A stretch of 33,378 nucleotides of DNA from Halomonas sp. (GCA_003552795.1 PUOM01000038.1:1-33378); one strand, 5' to 3'. Shown: positions 1 to 10,036, numbered from the stretch's first letter. The notes: generated by a model not told the origin, from the sequence alone. Numbers and translations: made by a program.

Positions 1-1
1 C

Positions 2-652
2 TACAAGGCGGTGACCGTGTCGCTGAAGCGTGCCGGCCAGTCCCCCGGCGACGCCACCTGGGAGCAGATGCATCAGATCGCCGACCTGGCCGAGGCATAC
101 AGTCACGGCGAGCTGCGCGTGACCCACGAGCAGAACCTGGTGCTCTCCGACGTGCCGGTGGATCGCCTCCAGGAGCTCTGGCAGCGTCTCGACGCGCTGG
201 GCCTGGCCAACCCCACCGTGGGCACCCTGGCCGACCTGATCTGCTGCCCCGGCGGCGACTACTGCGGCCTGGCCAACGCCAAGTCGATCCCGGTGGCCCA
301 CGCCATCCAGGAGCGCTTCGACGATCTCGACTACCTCTATGACCTCGGCCCGCTGGAGCTCAATATCTCCGGCTGCATGAATGCCTGCGGCCATCACCAC
401 GTGGGCCAGATCGGCATCCTCGGCGTCGACAAGAAGGGCGAGGAGTGGTACCAGATCTCGCTGGGGGGCGCCCAGGGCAACCAGGCCTCGCTGGGCAAGA
501 TCCTCGGCCCCTCCTTCAGCCGCGAGAAGGTCCCGGAGGTCATCGACACCCTGCTGAAGGTCTACGTCGGCGAGCGCAGCGACGGCGAGACCTTCCTCGA
601 CACCTACCGCCGTATCGGCCTCAAACCCTTCAAGGAGCGGGTCTATGCCTGA
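2..652 (+). CDS. cysI: Sulfite reductase hemoprotein (beta) subunit, C-terminal part; 5' end truncated by the window
   Basis: Frame open from base 2; siroheme/[4Fe-4S] ligand motifs CCPGGDYC and CMNAC; NISGCMNACGHHHVGQIGILG is typical of nitrite/sulfite reductases. Confidence 0.88.
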   Translation, partial: YKAVTVSLKRAGQSPGDATWEQMHQIADLAEAYSHGELRVTHEQNLVLSDVPVDRLQELWQRLDALGLANPTVGTLADLICCPGGDYCGLANAKSIPVAHAIQERFDDLDYLYDLGPLELNISGCMNACGHHHVGQIGILGVDKKGEEWYQISLGGAQGNQASLGKILGPSFSREKVPEVIDTLLKVYVGERSDGETFLDTYRRIGLKPFKERVYA

Positions 653-1193
653 TAAAGCCCCCACCGCACGCCCCGAGTCGCGCCCCTATCTGTTCCGCGG
701 CCGGCCCGCCGCGGACGCCTGGACCCTGGTTCGCGAGGGCGAGGCGCCGGCTGATGCCTCCGCCATCGTGCCCCTCGCCGACTGGCTCGAGGCCGCACCG
801 AGTGCCGCCCTGGCTCCCTGGCTTCCGGCCGACACCGAGCTGACCGATGCCCTGGCCGAGCGCCTCGCCGAGGCACCGCTGATCGCCGTGGACTTTCCGA
901 AGTTCACCGACGGGCGCGGCTACAGCCTGGCGCGGCTGCTGCGCGAGCGCCACGGCTTTGGCGGGGAGATCCGTGCGGTGGGCGACGTGCTGGTGGACCA
1001 GCTCTACTTCATGACCCGCTGCGGGTTCGACGGCCTCTCGCTGCGCGAGGATCAGTGGCTGGAGGATGCCCAGCGCGCCCTGGGCGCCTTCAGCCGCGCC
1101 TACCAGCCGGCCGTGGACCAGCCCGAGCCGCTGTTCCGCCGCCGCGAGCGTGAGTGGGCCCGGGCCCGCGAAGAGGCCCCGGCCTACGCTTGA
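645..1193 (+). CDS. DUF934 family protein, CysI-associated
   Basis: Overlaps the cysI 3' end; FPKFTDGRGYSLARLLRERHGFGGEIRAVGDVLVDQLYFMTRCGFD is characteristic of DUF934. Confidence 0.85.
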   Translation: MPDKAPTARPESRPYLFRGRPAADAWTLVREGEAPADASAIVPLADWLEAAPSAALAPWLPADTELTDALAERLAEAPLIAVDFPKFTDGRGYSLARLLRERHGFGGEIRAVGDVLVDQLYFMTRCGFDGLSLREDQWLEDAQRALGAFSRAYQPAVDQPEPLFRRREREWARAREEAPAYA

Positions 1194-1228
1194 TTAAGGC
1201 GACCCATGCCTGAGCGGGGAGCCACTGA

Positions 1229-1255
1229 GGGGCGCCGGGGATTTCCCGGCGCCCC
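1229..1255. terminator. Strong hairpin between convergent genes, probable bidirectional terminator
   Basis: GGGGCGCCGGG-GATTT-CCCGGCGCCCC, 11-bp perfect stem, no clear U-tract. Confidence 0.5.
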
Positions 1256-1299
1256 ATCTCATTGCTCTCTCGACGAATGAGGTGAAGCAGAACCTCTAT

Positions 1300-1893
1300 C
1301 TATCCCCGCCGCTTCTGCTGTCGCTCGCGGTTGGCCGCCTTGGCCCGGTCGCTCTTGCGCAGCATTACCCAGGTGGCGCCGAGGCCGCCGTCGGAGGGCT
1401 GAGCGGAGACGAAGGCCTGCACCTCCGGGAACTGGGGCAGCCACTTGGCCAGGTAGGAGCGCAGCACGTTGGGCGGGCTGTCGATGGCCTGGCCGCGGCC
1501 GTGGACAATCAGCACCGAGCGCAGGTCGTGGGCGAAGGCCTCGTGAATGAAGGGCGTCAGCGCCCGGCGGCACTCCTCCAGCGGCCGGCGCAGCAGGTGC
1601 AGACGCGCCTGGTCCGCATAGCCGCCGTGGCGCAGACGGTCCACTACCCCCTGCTGGATGCCATCGCGGCGAAAGGAGAGCGGGTCGAAGGGAGGCACCA
1701 GATCGACGAAGTCGTCGGAGAGAAAGCCGTGCCCCTGCATCTCGGCCTCGGCGCTCTCGCGGCGGGCCAGCTGCGCCTCGCTGGGGCCGCGCCGCCTCTG
1801 GCCGGGATCGGCCCGGTTGGCGCCCCTGGAGAGCGGACGCACGTCGCCCATCAGGGCCTGGAAATCGAGGTCGCTGCGTGCCGACTGGGTCAT
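1300..1893 (-). CDS. Smr domain protein (SmrA/SmrB-like)
   Basis: Start taken at CAT 1891-1893 (MTQSARSDLDFQALMGDVRPL); Smr motifs HEAFAHDLRSVLIVHGRG and LPQFPEVQAFVSAQPSDGGLGATWVML. Confidence 0.85.
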   Translation of the reverse strand: MTQSARSDLDFQALMGDVRPLSRGANRADPGQRRRGPSEAQLARRESAEAEMQGHGFLSDDFVDLVPPFDPLSFRRDGIQQGVVDRLRHGGYADQARLHLLRRPLEECRRALTPFIHEAFAHDLRSVLIVHGRGQAIDSPPNVLRSYLAKWLPQFPEVQAFVSAQPSDGGLGATWVMLRKSDRAKAANRERQQKRRG

Positions 1894-2025
1894 GGGACAC
1901 CTCCCGATCATCAAGGGAAACCTCATCCTAGCAGAGCCCCAGGCCCGGGATAAGTCGTCCTGTTCGCCTCGGCAGGCGGCAGCGCGCATGGCAGGATGGG
2001 CCTGTCCACGCCCGACGGAGCCCCC

Positions 2026-2469
2026 ATGCGACGCCTTCACCTGCTGCTTGTCACCCTGATCGGCCTGCCCCTGGCAGTCGCCGGCTGGCTCTGGCTCACC
2101 ATGCTCAGCCCCTTCACCTATGATCGGCCCGATCATCTCCCCGAGATCGATGAAGGCCCCCACGAGGTCTTCGTCTACGGCACTCTGCGTTCGGGACTGG
2201 TGCGCTGGGTGGTCACCGGTCGCGCCGGGGAGTCGCGACCGGCCACGCTGGAAGACTTCCGGCGCAGCGCTCTCGATCTGGAGGAGGCCCCCGGCGAACG
2301 CGTGCAGGGCGAAGTGATCACGGTGAGCGCCGAGGAGCTGGCCCGGCTCGATCGCTACGAACGCCTGGGCATCCGCTACGAACGGGTGCGCCTCACCCTG
2401 GCCGATGGCAGCGAGGCCTGGGTCTATCGGCGCTTGCCCGAGGAGGCGCTGGAGGAGGCCCGGTTGTGA
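2026..2469 (+). CDS. Gamma-glutamylcyclotransferase-like (AIG2/GGCT fold) protein with N-terminal membrane anchor
   Basis: FVYGTLRSG motif; VQGEVITVSAEELARLDRYE; hydrophobic N-terminus LLLVTLIGLPLAVAGWLWLTML. Confidence 0.75.
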   Translation: MRRLHLLLVTLIGLPLAVAGWLWLTMLSPFTYDRPDHLPEIDEGPHEVFVYGTLRSGLVRWVVTGRAGESRPATLEDFRRSALDLEEAPGERVQGEVITVSAEELARLDRYERLGIRYERVRLTLADGSEAWVYRRLPEEALEEARL

Positions 2470-2493
2470 GCAGGCCATACCGCCTTCTACAAT
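2464..2493 (+). promoter_or_regulatory. Candidate sigma70 promoter for the arsC-like/wrbA/DUF2069 genes
   Basis: TTGTGA (2464-2469), 18-bp spacer, TACAAT (2488-2493). Confidence 0.35.
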
Positions 2494-2541
2494 AGCCCTT
2501 CTCAAGCTGTCGGCCCGGCGCCTAACCGTCCTCGAACAGGA

Positions 2542-3952
<1,411 letters not shown>

Positions 3953-3969
3953 ACGAAGCCGGCCACCGC

Positions 3970-6540
3970 TCAGACGACGGCACCGGTCAGAACGTCGGGG
4001 AGCCGATACAGGGCTGACAGCGGCATGGGGCGGGCAAACAGGTAGCCCTGCAGCAGGTCACAGTGGCGCCGCGCCATGTCCTGCTGCTCCGCCCGGGTCT
4101 CGACGCCTTCGGCGACCACGGTCATGTCCATGCGGTGGGCCATGGTGATCACCCCCTGGACGATGGCCGCCGTGCGTCGGTCGCAGGGCGCCTTCTGCAC
4201 GAAGCTGCGATCGAGCTTGAGCTTGTGGGTGGGCAGGTCGCGCAGATAGCCGAGGCTCGAGAATCCCGTGCCGAAGTCGTCGAGGGCGACCCTCACCCCC
4301 ATCGCCTTGAGGGTCTCCATCAGCTCGATCACCGGCTCGGCGCCATCCAGCAGGACACTTTCGGTGACCTCCAGCTCCAGCAGCTCGGGCGGCAGGCCGG
4401 AGGTTGCCAGGGCGTGCCGCACCTCCTCGAGAAACCCGTCGCGACAGAACTGCAGCGACGAGATGTTCACCGCGACCGGCAGCATGCGCCCGGAGTGGGT
4501 ACACATCTCGGCGATGTCCTGGCAGGCCTGATGCAGCACCCGGCGCCCCAGCGGAATGATCTGCCCGGTGCTCTCCGCCAGGGGGATGAAGTCGCCGGGG
4601 GAAATCATCCCCCGGACCGGGTGGCGCCAGCGCACCAGCGCCTCGACGCTGCGCATGCGGCTGTCGTGAGCATCGACCAGAGGCTGATAGTGCACCTCGA
4701 ACTGGTTGTCGCTCAGTGCCGTGTGCAGCTCCTGGCGCATCAGCACGCTGTGTCGCGAACTCTCGGTCCGACGCCCCCGATACCACTGCCAGGTGTTGCG
4801 ACCCTGCCGCTTGGCCTGCTCCACGGCCAGGCTGGCCTGCTGGATCAGCTCGTGGGCGTGAGCCAGCGGCTGGTCGTTGGAGGCAATGCCGATGCTGACG
4901 CTGAGCTGAATCAGCTGATCATCCACCCCGATAGGCTGAGCCAGGGCCTCGAGAATGCGCTCGGCCAGCCGGATCACCCGCGTGCGGTCACCGTCCACCA
5001 GCAGCACACCGAACTCATCGCTCACCAGGCGTGCGACGACATCATCCGGGCTCAACAGCGTCTCCAGCCGCCTCGCAACGCTGTCCAGCACCTGATTGCC
5101 GGCCTGATGCCCGAGGCCGTCATTGATGGTCTTGAAACCGTCCAGGTTCAGGTAGAGCACCGCCAGCCGCTCCTGCTCGCGCAGGCTGCGCTGACAGGCC
5201 GTGTCGAGAAGGCGCGTGAAGGTCGCACGGTTGGGAAGCCCGGTCAGCAGATCATGCGTCGCCTGGTGGGCCAGACGCGCTTCCTGCTGCTTCTGCTCGG
5301 TGACATCCTGCTGAATTCCGATGAAATGGGTGCAGACACCGCCATCGTCGACGACCGGACTGATCACCAGGTAGTTCCAGAATGGCGTGCCGTCCTTGCG
5401 ATAGTTGAGCAGCGTGACGCTGACGTCGCGCCGCTCTCGGATACCCGCGCGCACCTCGGCAACGGCTGCCGGGTCGGTGTCCGGCCCCTGCAGAAAGCGG
5501 CAGTTCCTGCCCATCACCTCCTGCTGCGCATAGCCGGTGATGGCCAAGAAAGCCGGATTGGTGAACACGATGGGCATATCGGGCGCCAACGCGTCCACCA
5601 TCAGCATACCGCTGGGGCTGGCATCGACGCCGCGGCTGAGCAGCCGCAGTTTATCCGTCTGTCGGTTGCGTTCGGTGACGTCACGGCAGATGCCATAGAC
5701 GCCGACGATCTCGCCGTCCAGCGTCACCGGAAAGTTGGTGATCTCCAGCTGATAGGCGTGGCCGCGTACCTGAACGCCACGTGCCTCATAGGTCACCGCC
5801 TCGCCGCGGCGTGCGGCATTGAAGCCTGACAGGGTCCTCTCGTGGGAGTCCGGCTCGATGAACTCATTGAAGTGCCGACCGATCAGGCTGCTCTCCGGCC
5901 GCCCGGCGATCCGCTCCAGGGCGGCATTGCAGCGCAGGAAACGCCCCTCCAGGTCGAACGCGTAGACGCCGTCGGGATGGTTGACGAACAGGGAATGGTG
6001 CCACTCGGAGAGCTCACGGTGTCGGCGATCATCGCGATCACGCAAGAGGGCCAGCGAGATCAGCGCGGCGGCCTGGCACAGGCGTCGCCTGCCACCCGGG
6101 GTGGGAACACGGGGTACCCGATAGTAGGTGCCGAAGGTGCCCAGCAGCTCGCCGTCCGGGCTGAGCACGGGGCTCGACCAGCAGGCGCGCAGGCCCTCGG
6201 CCAGGGCGGCGTCACGGAAGGAGGCCCAGCGAGGATCCCGGGCGATGTCCTCGGTGACCGCCAGGCTGCGGCCGTGAGCGGCGCTGCCGAAGGAGGCGCT
6301 GTCCGGCCCGACCGGAACGCGCTGGAGCCTCGCCGTGAAGCGCGTCGAGAAGCGCTCGCTGGGCAGCAGGCTCAGGGTGTCGTCGCCGGGGTCGTAGCGC
6401 ATGAAGGCCACGATGGCATCGGGCAGCAGCTGCCCGACCCAGCAGGCGATGGCCTCCAGGGTCTGAGGCAAGGGGGCGCGCCGAGCGATCCGTTCGTGGA
6501 TACCCTGCTGGGCCTCCAGTAGAGGAAATTCATCGTTCAT
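3970..6540 (-). CDS. Multi-domain GAF-PAS-LOV-GGDEF(degenerate)-EAL signalling protein
   Basis: Start at CAT 6538-6540 (MNDEFPLLEAQQ). LOV core GRNCRFLQG; GGDEF position reads RLVSDEF; EAL motifs EALVRW, NISSLQF, EVTES, DDFGTGFSS, KLDRSF, AEGVET, LLQGYLFARP. Confidence 0.9.
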   Translation of the reverse strand: MNDEFPLLEAQQGIHERIARRAPLPQTLEAIACWVGQLLPDAIVAFMRYDPGDDTLSLLPSERFSTRFTARLQRVPVGPDSASFGSAAHGRSLAVTEDIARDPRWASFRDAALAEGLRACWSSPVLSPDGELLGTFGTYYRVPRVPTPGGRRRLCQAAALISLALLRDRDDRRHRELSEWHHSLFVNHPDGVYAFDLEGRFLRCNAALERIAGRPESSLIGRHFNEFIEPDSHERTLSGFNAARRGEAVTYEARGVQVRGHAYQLEITNFPVTLDGEIVGVYGICRDVTERNRQTDKLRLLSRGVDASPSGMLMVDALAPDMPIVFTNPAFLAITGYAQQEVMGRNCRFLQGPDTDPAAVAEVRAGIRERRDVSVTLLNYRKDGTPFWNYLVISPVVDDGGVCTHFIGIQQDVTEQKQQEARLAHQATHDLLTGLPNRATFTRLLDTACQRSLREQERLAVLYLNLDGFKTINDGLGHQAGNQVLDSVARRLETLLSPDDVVARLVSDEFGVLLVDGDRTRVIRLAERILEALAQPIGVDDQLIQLSVSIGIASNDQPLAHAHELIQQASLAVEQAKRQGRNTWQWYRGRRTESSRHSVLMRQELHTALSDNQFEVHYQPLVDAHDSRMRSVEALVRWRHPVRGMISPGDFIPLAESTGQIIPLGRRVLHQACQDIAEMCTHSGRMLPVAVNISSLQFCRDGFLEEVRHALATSGLPPELLELEVTESVLLDGAEPVIELMETLKAMGVRVALDDFGTGFSSLGYLRDLPTHKLKLDRSFVQKAPCDRRTAAIVQGVITMAHRMDMTVVAEGVETRAEQQDMARRHCDLLQGYLFARPMPLSALYRLPDVLTGAVV

Positions 6541-6706
6541 CTGTCGTCCTTGGGGGATGAAACCGGTCGTCCTGCAGCATGAGTGGGGTGGCCATTCATC
6601 AGTCGAATAATGGCCCCTTAGGACACTCTCGACAAACGGAATCCTGCTCGGAACGCTCCGGAAGCAGCGCGCCAGTTGGGGAAGCCTTTTTTTGCTACGC
6701 TTGAGA

Positions 6707-6726
6707 GGCTTGACATGAATCAAGCC
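6707..6726. promoter_or_regulatory. FNR/ANR/DNR-type dyad upstream of cytochrome c'
   Basis: GGCTTGA-CATGAA-TCAAGCC, 7-bp perfect arms; inner TTGAC-N4-ATCAA matches 9/10 positions of TTGAT-N4-ATCAA. Confidence 0.6.
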
Positions 6727-6758
6727 GACAACTGACAAGCCAACGAAAGGAGCTCGTG

Positions 6759-7235
6759 ATGACCGTGACTTTCCGCCCCCTGCTCGCCAGCCTCGGCCTC
6801 TCCGCCGCGCTGCTCGCCTCCGCCTCCGCCCAGGCACTGGAGGTCGACAAGGCAATCGAGTATCGCCAGGACGCTCTGCGCGTGATGGCCTTCCAGACCG
6901 GCCCGCTGGGTGACATGGTCCAGGGTGATATCGACTACGATGCCGAGGCGTTCGCGCTGCGTGCCAACAACCTCGCGTCACTGGCCCACCTGCCCTGGGA
7001 GGCCTTCGTCGAAGGCTCTCTGCAGGGGGATGACCACGGCATCGAGACCGACGCGATGGCCGCCATCGCCGACGACATGGACGACTTCAACGCCCGTGCC
7101 GAGACCCTGGTCGAGGAGACTGCCACCCTGGCACAGATGGCCAATGACGGCGAAGAATTCAATGCCCTGCGTCGTCAGATGGGCAGCGTGGTCAACACCT
7201 GCCGCGGCTGCCACGACAACTATCGCGACAACTGA
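6759..7235 (+). CDS. Cytochrome c' (periplasmic, C-terminal CxxCH)
   Basis: Signal peptide, IEYRQDALRVMAFQTGPLGDMV, C-terminal NTCRGCHDNYRDN; AAGGAG RBS. Confidence 0.9.
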   Translation: MTVTFRPLLASLGLSAALLASASAQALEVDKAIEYRQDALRVMAFQTGPLGDMVQGDIDYDAEAFALRANNLASLAHLPWEAFVEGSLQGDDHGIETDAMAAIADDMDDFNARAETLVEETATLAQMANDGEEFNALRRQMGSVVNTCRGCHDNYRDN

Positions 7236-7293
7236 GCGTGCCCGCTGCAGCATCGCGATAGCGCGCGGTCGTCGGCCGGCGCCATGACCAATC

Positions 7294-7314
7294 GGGGCGG
7301 CCAGAAGCCGCCCC
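7294..7314. terminator. Hairpin between convergent cytochrome genes
   Basis: GGGGCGGC-CAGAA-GCCGCCCC, 8-bp perfect stem. Confidence 0.5.
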
Positions 7315-7331
7315 GCTGGTTGCCGCATGTT

Positions 7332-8015
7332 CTAGGCGTTCCAGAGCCACATCACCGGCAGCGCCGCGATGACGATCACCACCAGTGCCAGCCAGGGGCT
7401 GGCGGTAGGCCGGGACAGCCCCCCGGCTGGCTCATCCTCCGGCGCCCCCTCCAGCGGCTTGCGGCCGGTAAACATGGCGCCTACCAGGCGCTCCCCCTTC
7501 AGGCGATGGACCAGCAGCGCCACCAGGTGAGCCGCGATCAGCCCGATCAGCAGGTTGGCATTGAGATGGTGCAGCCCCGCCAGGGTGCGAGCGGTACTTC
7601 GCTCCACCAGGCCATGCAGGGGCGCATCGAAGAAGATATCGTCGCTCAGGAAGAGGCCGCTGACGGCCTGGAACGTCAGCGACAGCAGCATCACCACCAC
7701 CATGATGCCCCCCAGAGGGTTGTGGCCAGCAAAGACGGGGGGGCGCCCGCCGATCAGGCGTCTGGCGTAGGTCAACATGCGAGCCGGAGAATAGAGGAAG
7801 CCGCTGAAGCGGGCGTGATGACTGCCGACAAGCCCCCAAAGCCAGCGGAACAGCAGCAGGCCGACCAGCACGTAGCCAGCCCGCGCGTGAATATCGATGG
7901 GGAAGACGAAGGGCGCCCCGTCGGTCTTCATGGTGTAGAACGCCAGCGCCACGCACCCGACTAGCCCCCAGTGAAAGAGTCTCACCGGAATATCCCAGAC
8001 CTTCAGTCGTGTCAT
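7332..8015 (-). CDS. Cytochrome b561/Ni-hydrogenase-type b cytochrome, membrane protein
   Basis: VWDIPVRLFHWGLVGCVALAF, IHARAGYVLVGLLLFRWLWGLVGSHHARF, LHHLNANLLIGLIAAHLVALLVH. Confidence 0.87.
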   Translation of the reverse strand: MTRLKVWDIPVRLFHWGLVGCVALAFYTMKTDGAPFVFPIDIHARAGYVLVGLLLFRWLWGLVGSHHARFSGFLYSPARMLTYARRLIGGRPPVFAGHNPLGGIMVVVMLLSLTFQAVSGLFLSDDIFFDAPLHGLVERSTARTLAGLHHLNANLLIGLIAAHLVALLVHRLKGERLVGAMFTGRKPLEGAPEDEPAGGLSRPTASPWLALVVIVIAALPVMWLWNA

Positions 8016-8034
8016 CTTGCCTCCTTGCTGATTA

Positions 8035-8049
8035 CAGATGGTTCATCTG
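8035..8049. repeat. 15-bp palindrome between divergent cytochrome b561 and azlC
   Basis: CAGATG-GTT-CATCTG. Confidence 0.45.
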
Positions 8050-8139
8050 GCATTAAGCTGCCATTTCCGACGATTTGCCTTATCATTACCGGTCCTATGG
8101 AGAACGCCCACCGAGTGGGACATTGAAGGAGTCTACCGC

Positions 8140-8844
8140 TTGTCTTCCGCGAACGCCTGGCGTGAGGCCACCACTCTGACCCTGCCGGTGATGTTCGGCT
8201 ACCTGCCCCTGGGAGCCGCCTTCGGCATCCTGGCCGTCGAGGTGGGAATGCCCATCTGGGCCGCGCTGCTCATGTCGCTGCTCATCTATGCCGGCGCCGG
8301 CCAGTTCCTGGCCGTGGCGCTGCTGGCCGCCGGGGCAGGCCTCGTCGAGGTGGCGGTGGCAACCCTGATGCTCAATTCTCGCCACCTCTTCTACGGGCTC
8401 TCGCTGCTCAAGCGCTTCAAGGGCGCCGGCTGGCGCAAGCCCTACCTGATCTTCTCGCTCACCGATGAGACCTACTCGCTGCTCACCACCCTGCCGCCGG
8501 AGCGTGCCCGGGACCACGCCCTGGCCCTGCGCCTCGGCCTGCTCAATCAGGCCTGGTGGGTGATCGGCTCCCTGGCCGGTGCACTGATCGGCACCGCCCT
8601 GACGTTCGACAGCCGCGGCATCGAGTTCGCCCTCACGGCCCTGTTCATCGTGCTCACCCTTGAGCAGGCCCGTCGGCTGCGCCAGGCCCTGCCCTTCGTG
8701 ATCGCTCTGGCGACAGGCGTCGCTGCCCTCCTCCTGCTGCCCGATCGCCATCTGCTGCTCGGCGCCATCGCGGCAGCCAGCCTGGTGCTGCTCGTCCACT
8801 ACCGCTTCCAGGCACCGGCCCGATCCGGGGAGGGCCACTCATGA
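8140..8844 (+). CDS. azlC: AzlC family branched-chain amino acid exporter subunit
   Basis: TTG start after GAAGGAG; LPVMFGYLPLGAAFGILAVEVGMP, LLIYAGAGQFLAVALL, LMLNSRHLFYGLSLL, FSLTDETYSLL. Confidence 0.87.
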   Translation: MSSANAWREATTLTLPVMFGYLPLGAAFGILAVEVGMPIWAALLMSLLIYAGAGQFLAVALLAAGAGLVEVAVATLMLNSRHLFYGLSLLKRFKGAGWRKPYLIFSLTDETYSLLTTLPPERARDHALALRLGLLNQAWWVIGSLAGALIGTALTFDSRGIEFALTALFIVLTLEQARRLRQALPFVIALATGVAALLLLPDRHLLLGAIAAASLVLLVHYRFQAPARSGEGHS

Positions 8845-9188
8845 GCGATACGCATCTGGTGGTGTTTATCGCCACCTGCGCCCTGGCCACCTTCGCCACT
8901 CGGGTGACTCCCTTCGTGGCGCTGGCCCGTCAGGCCGAACATCCGCTGATTCTCCACCTGGGGCGCTACCTGCCCCCCGCAGTGATGATGATTCTGGTGA
9001 TCTATGCGCTGCGCGACTTCCGCCCCCTGGCGGAGGGGCAGCTCAACGCGGGCGCCACCGGCTGGCCGATGATCCTGGCCTCCCTGGCGGTGGTGGTACT
9101 GCACCTCTGGCGGCGCAATGCCCTGCTCTCCATCATCGGCGGCACCGCGGCCTACATGACCATGGTGCAGCTGGGCTGGACGCCGTGA
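8841..9188 (+). CDS. azlD: AzlD family branched-chain amino acid exporter subunit
   Basis: Overlaps azlC stop; FATRVTPFVAL, YLPPAVMMILVIYALRD. Confidence 0.85.
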   Translation: MSDTHLVVFIATCALATFATRVTPFVALARQAEHPLILHLGRYLPPAVMMILVIYALRDFRPLAEGQLNAGATGWPMILASLAVVVLHLWRRNALLSIIGGTAAYMTMVQLGWTP

Positions 9189-9298
9189 GCACCGGAAGGA
9201 ATAAGCTTAAGGTGACAAATCGCCCCGCCCGGCGCAATGGAGTGTTGAGCTGGCGGCGCTGAGAGGCGACCATAAAAAGAAATTTCGAGGAGATTTCC

Positions 9299-9940
9299 AT
9301 GACACGCAAGATCGCCGATATCCGCCGCGACTATGAAGGGGGGCAGCTGGATGAGTCCCAGGCCATCGAGGACCCCATGGCGCTGTTCGAGGAGTGGCTG
9401 GCCCTGGCGCTCGAGAGCGAGGGTGATGACGGCAACGCCATGACCCTCGCCACCGTGGACAGCCAGGGGCTGCCCCATGCCCGCGTCGTCCTGCTCAAGG
9501 GGATCGACGAGCAGGGCCTGGTCTTCTATACCAACTACCACAGCCACAAGGGCAGCGAACTGGCCAACGTTCCGCATGCCGCCCTGGTGTTCTGGTGGCC
9601 TTCACTGGCGCGTCAGGTGCGCGTGGAGGGCAGCGTCGAACAGGTCAGCGCCGCGGAGTCCGATGCCTACTTCGCCAGCCGTCCGCGGGGCAGCCAGCTG
9701 GGCGCCTGGGTCGCGACCCAGAGCGTGGTGATCCCGGGCCGCACCTGGATCGAGGAGCGCCAGAGCCGCTTCGAGCAGGCCTATGAGGGGCAGGAGATTC
9801 CCCGCCCGGTGCACTGGGGCGGCTACCGAGTGGTTCCCAATATGATCGAGTTCTGGCAAGGTCAGCCCAGCCGGCTGCACGACCGGATCCGCTACGAGAC
9901 CCGCGACGGCCGGTGGCAGCACTTCCGCATGGCGCCCTGA
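9299..9940 (+). CDS. pdxH: Pyridoxamine 5'-phosphate oxidase
   Basis: AMTLATVDSQGLPHARVVLLKGIDEQGLVFYTNYHSHKGSEL, WGGYRVVPNMIEFWQGQPSRLHDRIRY. Confidence 0.95.
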   Translation: MTRKIADIRRDYEGGQLDESQAIEDPMALFEEWLALALESEGDDGNAMTLATVDSQGLPHARVVLLKGIDEQGLVFYTNYHSHKGSELANVPHAALVFWWPSLARQVRVEGSVEQVSAAESDAYFASRPRGSQLGAWVATQSVVIPGRTWIEERQSRFEQAYEGQEIPRPVHWGGYRVVPNMIEFWQGQPSRLHDRIRYETRDGRWQHFRMAP

Positions 9941-9975
9941 CCCCCTGGCCGGGCACGGGCCGCCGTCCGCAATCT

Positions 9976-10003
9976 CGAGCCCCTCGCCACCGGCGGGGGC
10001 TCG
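9976..10003. terminator. Strong hairpin between convergent pdxH and pat-like gene
   Basis: CGAGCCCC-t-CGCC-acc-GGCG-GGGGCTCG. Confidence 0.5.
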
Positions 10004-10036
10004 CACCGAGAGGGAAGAGGAGCGGGCCGGGCACCC

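Noticed and set aside
4063-5829. 588-aa + strand ORF
   Set aside because: Antisense to the GGDEF-EAL protein; no recognisable domains.
8048-8066. Sigma54-like TGGCATTAAGCTGCCA
   Set aside because: GG to GC spacing is 9 rather than the required 10, and the -12 element is poor.
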